64,000 bases of DNA from assembly GCA_026936325.1 (NCBI GenBank), contig JAPTHN010000011.1:24034501-24098500 (forward strand), read 5' to 3'. The position numbers and the translations under genes were made by a program. This stretch comes from Platynereis dumerilii. Lineage: Eukaryota; Annelida; Polychaeta; Phyllodocida; Nereididae. Positions 12,213-23,457 of the stretch are shown piece by piece. How positions within the stretch are numbered: the first letter of the stretch is position 1; each line of letters begins with the position of its first letter. The notes under the pieces were generated by a model. The model was not told the DNA's origin and did no database searches. It saw only the letters and a program-made list of their open reading frames with translations.

Positions 12213-13050
12213 AAAATGGCATTTTTGCGAGCTGACCGTTCGCCGAAAAATGTGTCGTACGGCAAAAAGAACAACGACGGACAAAGACTGCCTACTGCAG
12301 TCTATAGACCTGGTTGTAGGGTACCTGAAACTTTTTTCTGAATGAAATTTGGTTAAGAATTGACCGAACAGAGAGGCAAAACGTCCATGGAAGTTTATTT
12401 TGATAGAGCACTGTCAGTAGTTTATAAAATGACATTTTTGCGAGCTGACAGATCGCCGAAAAATGTATCGTACGGCGAAAAGAAACAACGACGGACAAAG
12501 ACTGACTACTGCAGTCTGTAGACCTGGTTGTGGGGTACCTGAAACTTTTTTCTGAACAAAATTTGGTTGAGAATTGACCGAACAGAGAGGCAAAACGTCC
12601 ATGGAAGTTTATTTTGGTAGAGCACTGTCAGCAGTTTATAAAATGACATTTTTGCGAGCTGACAGATCGCCGAAAAATGTATCGTACGGCGAAAAGAAAC
12701 AACGACGGACAAAGACTGACTACTGCAGTCTGTAGACCTGGTTGTGGGGTACCTGAAACTTTTTTCTGAACGAAATTTGGTTGAGAATTGACCGAACAGA
12801 GAGGCAAAACGTCCATGAAAGTTTATTTTGGTAGAGCACTGTCAGCAGTTTATAAAATGACATTTTTGCGAGCTTACCGATCGCCGAAAAATGTATCGTA
12901 CGGCGAAAAGATCAACGACGGACAAAGACTGACTACTGCAGTCTATAGACCTGGTTGTAGGGTACCTGAAACTTTTTTCGGAATGAAATTTGGTTGAGAA
13001 TTGGCCGAGCAGAGAGGCAAAATGTCCATGGAAGTTTATTTTGATAGAGG
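12213..13050. repeat. 214-bp tandem repeat, about four copies
   Basis: The word AAAATG(A/G)CATTTTTGCGAGC begins at 12213, 12426, 12640 and 12854, so the period is 214 bp (213 for the first). Copies differ at few positions, so amplification is recent. Each unit contains CGCCG...CGGCG, able to pair, and CTGCAG. Since 214 is not a multiple of three, the array has no continuous reading frame. It is richer in CpG than its surroundings. Confidence 0.95.
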
Positions 13051-13084
13051 TCATTCCACAAACTGCTACCTGGTAGAACTGACG

Positions 13085-15080
13085 AATTCTGCAGTTTCCT
13101 ACAGAACTGCAGAATCTTTTCAGAACTGCAGAATTCTGCAATTTTTTGTAGAACTGCAGAATTCTGCAGTTTTCTGCAGAATTCTGCAGTTTTTTGCAGA
13201 GCTGCATAAAACCCCCCAGGCTGCATATCTCCTACAGAAATACAGATTTTGCTGCAGAAACTTTTCAGAAACACTGCAATGACTGAGGGCTACCAAAACC
13301 CCGACCCCCCAAACCACAACCCCCCAAACCAACCCCCCAAACCAACCCCCCAAACCAACCCCCCAAACCACGTTTCCTTGGTAGTGGCAAGCCTCATGTC
13401 AGAGAGGTCTGAACTTTGAAGATGCATTGCAATAAACTACAGGAAGTAACAGAGGTTCAGAAATCATGCAGGGAGCTGCAGAACTGCAGAATTCTGCAAT
13501 TTTCTGCTGCAATTTTCTGCAGAATTCTGCAGTTTCCTACAGAACTGCAGAATTTTTTTTCAGAACTGCAGAATTCTGCAATTTTCTACAGAATTCTGCA
13601 GTTTTTTGCAGAACTGCAGAATTCTGCAGTTTTCTGCAGAATTCTGCAGTTTTTAGCAGAATTCTGCAGTTTTTTGCAGCTAGCTGCAGAAGTGCATAAA
13701 ACCTCCCAGGCTGCATATCTCCTACAGAAATACAGATTTTGCTGCAGAAACTTTTCAGAAACACTGCAATGACTGAGGACTACCAAAACCCTGACCCCCC
13801 AAACCACAACCCCCCAAACCAACCCCCCAAACCACGTTTCCTTGGTAGTGGCAAGCCTCATGTCAGAGAGGTCTGAACTTTGAAGATGCATTGCAATAAA
13901 CTACAGGAAGTAACAGAGGTTCAGAAATCATGCAGGGAGCTGCAGAACTGCAGAATTCTGCAATTTTCTGCAGAATTCTGCAATTTTCTGCAGAATTCTG
14001 CAGTTTCCTACAGAACTGCAGAATTTTTTTTCAGAACTGCAGAATTCTGCAATTTTCTACAGAATTCTGCAGTTTTTTGCAGAACTGCAGAATTCTGCAG
14101 TTTTCTGCAGAATTCTGCAGTTTTTAGCAGAATTCTGCAGTTTTTTGCAGCTAGCTGCAGAAGTGCATAAAACCTCCCAGGCTGCATATCTCCTACAGAA
14201 ATACAGATTTTGCTGCAGAAACTTTTCAGAAACACTGCAATGACTGAGGACTACCAAATCCCCGACCCCCCAAACCACAACCCCCAAAACCAACCCCCCA
14301 AATCAATGTTTCCTTGGTAGCAGCAAGCCAAATGTCAAAGAAGTCTGAACTGTACAGATGCAATACACTGGAGGAAGTAACAGAGGTTCAGAAATCATGC
14401 AGTTAGCTGCAGAACTGCAGAATTCTGCAGCTTCCTGCAGATTTTTTTTGAAACTGCAGAATTCTGCAGATTTTTGCAGAATTCTGCAGTTTTTTGCAGA
14501 ATTCTGCAGTTTTTTGTAGAACTGCAGAATTCTGCAGTTTTCTGCAGAATTCTGCAGTTTTCTGCAGAATTCTGCTGTTTTCTGCAGAATTCTGCAGTTT
14601 TTTGCAGAGCTGCATAAAACCTCCCAGGCTGCATATCTCCTGCAGAATTACAGATTTTGCTGCAGAAACTTTTCAGATACGCTGTAGTGACTGAGGACTA
14701 CCAAAAACCCCGATCCTTCATACAACAATCCCCCAAACCACGTTTCCTTGGTAGCGGCAAGCCCCATGTCAAAGAGGTCTGAACTTTGAAGATGCATTGC
14801 AATAAACTGCAGGAAGTAACAGAGGTTCAGAAATCATGCAGGGAGCTGCAGAACTGCAGAATTCTGCAGCTTCCTGCAGAGTTTTTTTTGAAACCGCAGA
14901 TTTTTTTTGGAACTGCAGAATTCTGCAGTTTTTTTGCAGAACTGCAGAATTCTGCAGTTTCCTGCAGAATTCTGCAGTTTCCTGCAGAATTCTGCAGTTT
15001 CCTGCAGAATTCTGCAGTTTTTTGCAGAATTCTGCAGTTTTTTGCAGAACTGCAGAATTCTGCAGTTTTTTGCAGAACTG
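13085..15080 (+). repeat. Palindromic satellite, units of 434-472 bp
   Basis: Five blocks of the palindrome CTGCAGAATTCTGCAG, separated by short T-rich links, lie at about 13085-13205, 13480-13690, 13940-14165, 14400-14615 and 14845-15080. Four spacers contain a conserved core (GCATATCTCCT, GTTTCCTTGGTAG) and a C-rich minisatellite. The GTTTCCTTGG word recurs at about 13372, 13836, 14308 and 14742. Middle units are nearly identical, which shows recent turnover. Open frames on both strands follow from the palindrome and are not genes. Confidence 0.95.
13299..13372. repeat. C-rich minisatellite, 13-bp units
   Basis: Runs of CCCCCCAAACCAA repeat about five times. Shorter versions lie at about 13791-13834, 14261-14303 and 14708-14740, with an inverted G-rich version at 12091-12132. 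The complementary strand could form G-quadruplexes. Confidence 0.85.
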
Positions 15081-15092
15081 CAGGAAGAAATT

Positions 15093-15229
15093 ATATACTC
15101 CTCGAAACTTTACCCTCCAGACAGATACAAAAATGAGTCCAGTGGCGGCCAGCCGGCCACTGTCCACGTTAATTGAAGTCACAAGAGCACAAAAGAACGT
15201 CGGAAAAGGGCTTGACATTGGTTTTACCC
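15093..15229. other. Short unassigned link with an imperfect palindrome
   Basis: The link holds CAGTGGCGGCCAGCCGGCCACTG-like symmetry near 15140-15162 (outer CAGTGGC and GCCACTG). It resembles the tip of a small hAT-like element, but no partner end was seen. Confidence 0.35.
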
Positions 15230-16580
15230 GTTATAAAATAATGAACTGGATTTCTTTGTGAGGAGATTTTCAACACACTTTATGAAGACCTTCAAAAAGT
15301 ATAACAATTTTCTTTTTATGCATAAATGAGGTGTAATGATTCCTTTGCAGAAGTTTGCAGAAGTAATCGTGAATATATCCAAGAAGCCACAATACATACA
15401 CAAAACCTTTTCTGAAACTTTCAGTTATTTCTACTGTAGTTTGGCAGTTTCTACTTTCATGCTTGCCAGCAAGCTGCAACAGCCTGCTACTGTTGCAACC
15501 ATCAGGGAGCAGGCTACAACATTTCACTGGAGTCATGTCAGATTATACATTACTTATTCATGTAGTTCTACCTCTATCTTCACCATATTAGTGATTTATG
15601 TTATGCCAATTATTACAGAAAGGCAGTTCCAGGCATTCAAACTAAAAAATATACAGCTGTCTGCACTATCATACATGTATATTGTTTATTGATGGAAATT
15701 GAACAAACTGTTACACAACTTGCCCAAAAATCTCTGCGCACCCTGTTCTGTCATGAATCATCGCATTGTATATGACTGTGTATCACAAAATGTGCTGAAC
15801 AAGAAAAGTTCTACTTCCTCTTCCTTGTTTTGTACTTTCCTGTCGTATCTTGCTGTCTGTAGGCCTAATTTCTTATTTGTCTCAATCTGACAGACCTATG
15901 TTTCATGATAAGGCCCAGACAGACCATAACATATTGCCCAAATAGGTTACTTTCCTTAAATCTGATGTCTGGCGAAAGTGTAATGGTGCCAAATTACCCA
16001 GATAAGTGGTGTTATTACTTCAAATTCTGCCAGCTCTGCAAATGTAAAGGGATCTATGTGAGTTCAGCTCCTGACAGAGAAAAACCTCATGACGTTAAAT
16101 GGAGTGTTGACATCCTCATCACAGGTGAGAATAACATGTCATCTGCTGCATGTTAATATTAATAGAAAACAGTTGGTTCTTGAAGGACTACAAAAGTAAA
16201 ATTCAAAAAAACTTTATAAGAACATCGCAACTTGGCACTTTTCATTCAGAAGATGTACAGCATTCATGCTTCTGGTGTTGATTTTTATTTATAAGCAGGT
16301 CATCATTGGTGGTTTTTCTTTTATTTTTTGGTCCAAAATACTTTAAAAACCAAACAATGATGCTGACTGAAATGCAGAAAAAGAATGACAAAGGTTCGCA
16401 AACATTGTCTGGTACATTTAATAGATTTGTAGATTTCTGTTTACAAGTTCCACAGGCTATAAAGCAATATTGGTGCCCTTGGGAAAATATAACAATTCAC
16501 AGGTCTATCTTCACCTTACAATATGCAGAAATACGGTGCAATATTTTCCAAGCACAAGTCTACAGTAGGCTAACTTCTTG
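15230..16580 (+). repeat. Duplicated segment, copy B
   Basis: It aligns with 3904-5885 from GATTTCTTTGTGAGGAG onward. It contains the well conserved block at about 15968-16135 (frame reading PNYPDKWCYYFKFCQLCKC, shared with copy A) and the stretch ending AATTCACAGGTCTATCTTC. It lacks internal parts of copy A. It is followed by a short unshared stretch and then by the block homologous to 22420-23990. Confidence 0.7.
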
Positions 16581-16789
16581 AGTTCGACTTGCATTGTGCT
16601 GGTGCACTTCGAATCAGCCGGGTAGCTCTTCCACCTTTTTGTTGCGGAGGTGGCTGTCCATTGTTGGTGACGGCTATACAAAGTATGGCAGGTACCCTTT
16701 TCAGTTCTGTGCAAAAACAAGCGCTCTTAATCATAGAGGAACTGAGCTGCAGATTGTTGGTCTGTGATCAGAGTGATATGAAAGCCCCT
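16581..16789. other. Unassigned stretch between duplicated segments
   Basis: It has no clear counterpart in the related segment at 21700-22420. GGCTGATTCGAAGTGC on the minus strand loosely resembles a pol III B box, but no A box or cloverleaf could be built, so no tRNA or SINE is called. Confidence 0.3.
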
Positions 16790-18053
16790 GCTAGCCCTTA
16801 CAAGGCTTTTTGACTGTGAGGTTTTGTTAAATCAGTCACAAATAGATATTTTACTCAAACAGTGCATTAGTTTAAAAATAATATTTCATGTTGTTTCATA
16901 ATCATTGAAGTTTGCAGAGAGGTCACAAGTGCAGAATCAAAATGCTTCCATATAACATTTTGATCCTTTGTTGTCAAATCTATTCTTACAACTCATAGAG
17001 GATCAAATCCTTTTTCCTCTTATCATCTTGGCAAATCAACCAGGAAATGCCTCATGCCAAGATCCAGGTGTGTCTTTGTCTGACTCTTTCATCATTTCTA
17101 TGTCTTGTAATCATCTGTTTTTTTTTAAGTCATGACATAGCAAATTAGGATCATTTACATTTAGCATTACAAAAAAAAGTATCCATGTTAAAAGATTGAA
17201 AGGAGTCATTGTAATTGAAGAAAATATTGACATGTTTTTCAATGCTGCTGATAATTATGTGACCTTTACTTCCCGGTTTAAATTTAAACTGAATAATTTT
17301 CATCTGTACACTCTGGACACAACAAAAGTACAACACAAATTTGATTGGCTGATGCCTATATAAGGCTTATGTGCCTAAAAACTGGAATATATTATGTATA
17401 CATTTGCATGGTAACATTGAGATTCTTTGTGAGTTACATCTATATATGTCATCTAAAGAAATGCACCGAGAGAACTTCAAAAAATCATCAAATCAAAGGA
17501 GTAATAAAAGGATGGCATGGTGTGGACATGTGTCAAAGATTTAGAGGAAAACATGGATAATTGCCTATGCATGGAAACATCCAAGAGAAAATTAACATCT
17601 TTGTAGGAACATCAGATCTTCAAAGAGGTCAACCAGATAATCAGACTCTGTACAAAGCTATAACATCAGTTTCGTTATTTACAGGAAAATAGAGAAACAA
17701 TTTCATTGTGAAAATATCACTTTGTATTGGGAGTCATGAAGCTGATGATGTTTAGTTTCGATGATATTTTAATATTTATAAGTTGATGCAATTCGCTGAT
17801 TCGCTGCATGCTTACAACCACTGCCTGTAGCCAATTACTCATCTCCATGCACTTTGGCAATGGCAGATCCAGAAAGGGTAGCATGGGGGAGGGGGACTCA
17901 GATGTGCTTCGGCATTTACAGGCCCTCATTGTTGCGTATTTTCAAAATTATACTTTTCATCTCAGTGTTCAAGTCCCCCTGCCAGTTGAGAAGGTATAAA
18001 GTGAAGCAAAACTTTTGGAGCATCCGGTCAATTTCACCATCCCAGTACGTTTT
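16790..18053 (+). repeat. Duplicated segment homologous to 22420-23950
   Basis: Shared words in order are AATCAGTCACAAA, CCAGGAAATGCCTCATGCC (17040), TTAGGATCATTTACATT, GGTAACATTGAGATTCTTTG, AAATCAAAGGAGTAATAAA and GCATGGAAACATCCAA. It lacks the 165-bp insertion found at 23293-23457, so it supplies that element's empty site. It ends where the TA-flanked element begins. No gene. Confidence 0.75.
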
Positions 18054-18055
18054 TA

Positions 18056-18674
18056 CCATATGGTGCTCTATTTTCGTTAGGTATTCATTTTAAATAGGTC
18101 CCAAAAAAAATATCGTTTTGCAAAAATTTGTAAGAGATGAGGTTTGCCAACCCAATGTATAATGCATTATGAGCATTAATGTACAGCAAAGTCATATGAC
18201 GATTTTAGGACCCCAGGGACCTATTTTCGTCAAGTAGGGTGTCCTAATACAGTCAGTTTTGAAAGCCATACTACTCCTTAAGGATATCACATTCAAAAGT
18301 TTTTTATTTCAAAAATTAATCTTGATTATCAGATGTTCCCTCTTCTACTATAGCTAGTACTATGCTCACATTTCTTTCAACCGCACCAGGTTCACAAAGA
18401 TAGGTCTGAAAATCAGTTAAAGCTGGGCCTTCTTTTTGTTTATTTGTCTCAAAATTGTGAAAAATGCGTGTTTTTTGCACACTCCAGTTTAGTGTGCTAT
18501 TGCATATTCCTCGAGAGTGCCATTGATGCCTGAAATGCAGCAATGCATGCAAGAAATATTTTAATTTATGAATTGTGACATTTTGTACCCAACCATTCAA
18601 AATAAAGACCTGATAGCAAGCAGTGATTGAAAGTGACGATAATAGGACACTGACGAAAATAGGGCACCATACGG
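18056..18674. mobile_element. TA-flanked non-autonomous DNA transposon
   Basis: The ends CCATATGGTGCTCTATTTTC and, inverted, CCGTATGGTGCCCTATTTTC form a 25-bp terminal inverted repeat with about three mismatches. TA stands on both sides (18054-18055, 18675-18676), which suits Tc1/mariner-like elements. The subterminal word CTATTTTCGT recurs at 18221. No transposase frame. Confidence 0.7.
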
Positions 18675-19002
18675 TACTTAATTAAAAAGGGTATTCATCG
18701 GTGCCTACTGTGATTCACGTGAAACACTTGATTGCTATATTTGTTGAATAAATAAATTAGGTTGTTTTTTTTAGGCGATTCATCAGCCCCTCGCTGATAT
18801 ACTCTTAGTGATTCTATATGGCGCCACCCGCCCCTGTAGAGTAGCGCGGGGCATGCAGCCCCCCTTAACTTCGAGGAGCGATTTGACCTACTTTTTGTGG
18901 TCGATTATTTGAACTTAACACTTAACTCTACTCATAGCTAGTGAAACAAACGTCTACCAATTTTAATAAAGGAGTTACGGCCCTTTTTGTAAAAAAATTA
19001 AA
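18675..19002. other. Unassigned
   Basis: No gene or clear repeat. A GC-rich patch near 18820-18890 contains GGCGCCACCCGCCCC and GCGCGGGGCATGC and may belong to the fold-back sequence that follows. Confidence 0.35.
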
Positions 19003-19715
19003 ATGGCCTTCTTACCCCACCCATCGGGCAAGAAGCCCCCCTATTATAATCCTATGGAAATTTTTTTTGCGAGCGCATTCAGCTTGAAAGTTATTTCTTG
19101 GGGTTCTTCTATCATTTTTAAGGCATTCTATTCACTTTTTCTGAATTTCAGAATTTTTCTGTTCATACATTTATTTTTTAATATTTTTTGCCCTTTTTCA
19201 ATTTCGGCCAAAATTTTTTCTATTTCAATTAGCTATTCTATCAAGATTTAAGGTAAAGCACACATTATTAAATGGTTCCTGAAGCTGCTTCGAGGCCTCA
19301 GTGAAGGGGGCCCCATGCCCATACCATGTGGGGCCTCTCGCCCAAAACCCACATCTTTTAATTTGACCTCTATATTTTGAGCTAAAATGCAAAAAACATG
19401 ATCCAAATCATATTTATGTGATGGTCATAAAGTGAAGCAATGCAGATATCCATTATACTTTTAAAAATTTCCGATGTTATTTCTGACAACCACTTTCAAA
19501 GAATTAATCAAAGTTACAAAAACCATGCACCTTTTTTTGTTTCTCTAATTACGATTATGGTTTGGTGCTGAATTCCTTGAAAATTTGTGACGTCACCTAA
19601 AAAGCCTTTAGGATCAATCCTATCAATAAGAAAAAGCACCAAAAATGTAAGTTTAGAAATAACTCTGGGGGGGCTTCTCACCTAACCCGGGCTTCTTGCC
19701 CCGACCCACTCTATA
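19003..19715. repeat. Fold-back sequence around GGGCAAGAAGCCC
   Basis: CCCATCGGGCAAGAAGCCCC at about 19020-19040 reappears inverted at about 19660-19710 (GGGCTTCTTGCCCCGACCC, with a second GGGGGGGCTTCTCACC). The approximately 600 bp between is AT-rich. It looks like a non-autonomous element with inverted ends. A 15-bp palindrome, CTATACAGTGTATAG, follows at 19711-19725. The 82-codon frame at 19003 is hydrophobic by composition and not supported as a gene. Confidence 0.5.
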
Positions 19716-19725
19716 CAGTGTATAG

Positions 19726-20390
19726 ATGGGCACAGGCCTCCCGACTGGAGGCCAGAGGCCAAATCTGGAAAATCCGACTGTGTTGAATCGTCATCAGATC
19801 CTGGGCTATCGTCGTACGTAGTAAAATGCGGACGGGCCAAATTTGCGGGCCGAGGGATTTCGTAATAAAACGCGGATGAGCAGGTGCGGAATAGGACGCT
19901 TTTTGCGGGATCGGCGGTAAAATCTGCAGGTGTGATCTAATTTGCTGAACAGCTGAATTTGCTTTAAAAATCGCCTGTATTTTTTTTGCAAAAATTTTCT
20001 TGTTACTTTTCTACACTTCTTATCTTATTTTCATCCCATTATCACAAACTCCTTCAAAATTACTATACCCATACTTGCACACATACACTCAAAATTTATA
20101 TCTCAAACTCAAAGGTAATATTTATTCATAGTGGTGGGTTGCAGACAGCGGCAATTGCCTTATGCAAATCCCCTTTGTTTCAGTGTATAATAACTCGAGC
20201 TTTAACTTTACCGCATTGTATATTAATATGTAAACATTAAACAAGAATAAACTATTTCTGTCTGTCAGTCTGTCTGTCATGGCTGCCATATATCACAATC
20301 ATGCACGTGAACACTTTATCTACTATGGCACCTCTTTGTAAGCTGCTGAAAAGTCATATTAATTTACTGTCAGAATATAAAGATGTTTGT
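19726..20390. other. Unassigned, with a CpG-rich patch and a hairpin
   Basis: GGCCTCC at 19735-19741 pairs with GGAGGCC at 19747-19753. From about 19800 to 19940 CpG is far denser than elsewhere (GCGGACGGGCC, GCGGGCCGAGG, AACGCGGATG). This may be a young element fragment. No frame or ends could be assigned. Confidence 0.35.
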
Positions 20391-21868
20391 TACTTTTACC
20401 TTTTTGTTCTGTGTGGCAAATAAACCAGGAAGTGACTCAAGCCAAAAACCAGGTATGTGACTCTTTTATTGCAATATTATCTCTTAATTATTTATTATTT
20501 CATGTCACGAAATGGAAAATTAGGCTCATTTAAAGTTTGAAAGTAATGGAGGAAATTTGAATTGTGGAATAATTGACTGCGGGCAAAGCTGCTGTCTGTG
20601 CTGAGTAATGGTGAATTCTACTTCCTGGTTATGAGTATTGAATGCACAAACGGGTTACAGTTTTGTTGTTTGGTTTCATATTCCCAATTATGTTCTGTAG
20701 CTTTGTGGCATTTTGCACATATATGTAGGAAAAGATCTGCACATAATAAGTATTATTAGCTCAAGTCGGTATAACATGTAATGATGACATTTTTTACAAT
20801 CTTAGAAAGTTGTGAAACTAGGTCCTTTTCACAAAGATGATCGACAGCTTTAATGCTGCTGGTGTTGTATTTACCTATAGGTAGGTCATTGTTGGCGTTT
20901 TCTTCCTTTTTTGTGATTTGGTCCAAAACATCTTAAAAACTAAGCAATGAAGCTGACTGAAACTTTCAAAACAATCTAGAAACTTGAAACTTTGCTTGTT
21001 ATATTTAGTGGTTCAGTATAGATTGCTTTTATAAGTTGCATCAGCAAAAAGCAAAACTGAATCCCCTGGGCAAATACAACAAATCTCCTATTCAATCTAC
21101 AATATGCCAGGCCATTTTTTAAGCATAAAAGTGGTGGGGATTTGGCCAACCAGCCCCTGCAAAATCCCCACTACTGACAGATTTGCCCCACCAGTAAGTG
21201 CCCTTTGATTCTAAATTTCACAATAAGTTTGCTAAAATGTAGCAATTCGCAGTACAACTGGAGTTAAATCCGTGAAATTTTAATATATATGTATTCATTG
21301 AATTATTTATTTGTTTATTTGTGAAATCTTTTCACCATGCACGTCATGTTTCTAGACGCGATAATAAAATGCCCTCTTTGGCCAAAATCCCTACCGCGGA
21401 AGTTTGTTTAAAAAATGCCCAGCAATATGCCACTCATTGCCACTGGGTGCAATATGCAAATGAGGTGCAAAATTTCTCTGGCACAAGTGGCACACGTTCA
21501 CAGTAATTTTGATCCAAGAAGTGGCAATGCGGGTTCTGTAATGTCAATTTGCCTTGTGGTGTAGTTACTTTTAAAAAAATTGTGCTTTTTGCTTTTCAGG
21601 AACCTGTTATTGTAGTTACAGAATCTAGTTGAGTTATTTAATCTGCCAAGCCTTCCAGTTACTTTTCTCATGTATGTCTTGTTCAGTTGGTAAGTAAGGC
21701 TTCAAACCAATTTGCAGCCAAATAAACATAGATTAATTCGAAGTTCTGAGTACTATTGCCTGCCATTTTATACACTCAACAATGGACTGATTTTCTCGAA
21801 CAGTCCAATTAAGGAGTCACCTGTGCTTCCAGAGCAGCAATTTTTGTGGTTGGAAACTTCACATTGGG

Positions 21869-22277
21869 GACTGTTCAGAATTTATGACTTGGGGGGATGG
21901 GAGTTTTGCTGGAACTTCCCGTAAAAAATTGATACCCCCCTTGAGTTTCATGCGGATTTTTAGTACCCCACCCTTAGGTTTCACGCATATTTTTAGTACC
22001 TCCCCCTCGACATACAAAGCAATACACAAAGATATACTGTTATACACGGCCACGCATACAGATTTGCATCATTTCGCGGACTTTTGTGTGTAAAGAAGTC
22101 TTAATCAAATGAGTTTATGTGCGTTTTTAAACATTTTTGTTGTTGTTAAGATTTCTTACCCCCCCTTGGAAGTTTTGTAAAAACATAATACCCCCCCCCT
22201 TGAAACATATGTGAAAAGTTAGTACCCCCTCGACCAAAACTCTCACCCCACCCCCCAGTCATAAATTCTGAACGGTC
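21869..22277. mobile_element. MITE with GACYGTTCAGAATTTATGAC ends
   Basis: GACTGTTCAGAATTTATGAC at 21869 and, inverted, GACCGTTCAGAATTTATGAC ending at 22277 form the terminal repeats, followed inside by G-rich runs on one side and C-rich runs on the other. The related sequence in the left inverted arm (about 10790-10830, reverse complement) lacks it. The target duplication is unclear, so the superfamily is not assigned. Confidence 0.75.
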
Positions 22278-23292
22278 TAAGGCAGATTTTCATCGCTGAA
22301 GCTTTGGAATTGTGTATATTCCTCATTGTTCCTGTCGGTTGCATCTCATGGCAGATGACAGAACAAAACTGATAATTTTACTGTCAATTATATGCATTAG
22401 AATGATATTCAAAAAAGCCCTTACAGTTCCATTTGGCCAAAGTTTTGTTAATTCAGTCACAAACAAACATTTTGCGCTGCATTAGTATCGGCATAATCTT
22501 TTGCATGTTGTTTCCTTTTTGTTGTTTCATGTCATTTAAGTTTGTAGAGATTTCGCAAGTACAGCCAGCATCAGTGAAGATCAGCATAATGCTTGTTAAC
22601 ATGTACCTTTTTGGACCTTTACTGTCATTTTAATGCCATAGAAGATCAATAGTATTTCCTCCTATCAACTTGGCAAATGAACCAGGAAATGCCTCATGCC
22701 AAGATGCAGGTGTGTCTCAGTCAGATCTTTTATCATACCTATATCTTGTAATCATTTGTTATTTGATGTCATGGAATAGCAAATTAGGATCATTTACATT
22801 CCGAAGGGAAAGTCATAGCCATGTTTAAAAAGGGAAAGAAGGATCTGTAATTGTAGAAAAAATTGACCTTTTTTGCAAAGCTGCTGTAGTACTGAGTTGT
22901 GACCTCTATTGTCTGGTTTAGAACTAGAATATATTATGCATATAATTTCTAGGTGGTGATAAGGTATATAATATTCCCAGGCTAGGATTTTTTCTTATCT
23001 CAGATAAGTTCTTCCAAACAGATAAAACTTATTAAAAGCAAGAGGACCTGCCTCTAGATCATTCATAATGCAATGTGCTTTGCCAATGTCATCAATGTGC
23101 CATATTTGGTAACATTGAGATTCTTTGCGAGTTACATCTCAAGAAATGCACCGAGAGAAATCATCAAATCAAAGGAGTAATAAAGGGATGGAATGGTGTG
23201 GACATGTGTTAATGATTTAGAGGAAAACATGGACAATAATTGCCTATGCATGGAAACATCCAAAATAAAATTAACATCTTTGTAGGAATATC

Positions 23293-23457
23293 CAATCTAG
23301 TTCCTGTCTGTGATGAATTCTACAGACAAGCAGGGAGTACTGCTTTCTGCACTCTGATTGGTCTAGAAAACAATCAAGGTGACCTCACACATTGAAAAAA
23401 GTTTTGTGACGTAACTCACTACGTGCCTAAGGTCATAAATGACCATGGAGCCCAAAT
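23293..23457. mobile_element. 165-bp insertion with 10-bp target duplication
   Basis: TAGGAATATC occurs directly before (23283-23292) and after (23458-23467) the insertion. The homologous place near 17607-17620 reads straight through without it. The ends show no inverted repeat. An internal CTGATTGGTCTAGAAA word resembles the inside of the MITE at 26166-26352. A SINE fragment or a Mutator-like remnant would both fit. Confidence 0.7.

Larger units (their letters stand above)
11721..15092. mobile_element. Compound satellite, possibly one fold-back element
   Basis: The same 14-bp word AATTTCTTCCTGCA stands at 11721-11734 and, inverted, at 15079-15092. Inside, a palindrome array plus spacer on the left (11750-12160) is the inverse of a repeating palindrome-plus-spacer unit on the right (13085-15080), and a 214-bp tandem repeat fills the middle. 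This symmetry suggests a single non-autonomous element whose arms expanded as satellites. No target duplication could be fixed, so it may instead be an inverted satellite locus. Confidence 0.55.

Noticed and set aside
12292-12997. Repeated frames with MSVVVSFRR and QVYRLQ in the 214-bp array
   Set aside because: The 214-bp period is not a multiple of three, so no protein can run through it. The frames restart only because the DNA repeats.
11387-15261. Many open frames on both strands rich in CRILQ, AEFCSF and LQNSA words
   Set aside because: They are translations of the CTGCAGAATTCTGCAG array. The palindrome leaves both strands open at once, and the frames change at every spacer.
16581-16720. 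Possible tRNA-derived SINE head on the minus strand
   Set aside because: Only one box-like word (GGCTGATTCGAAGTGC) was found, with no A box at the right distance and no cloverleaf.
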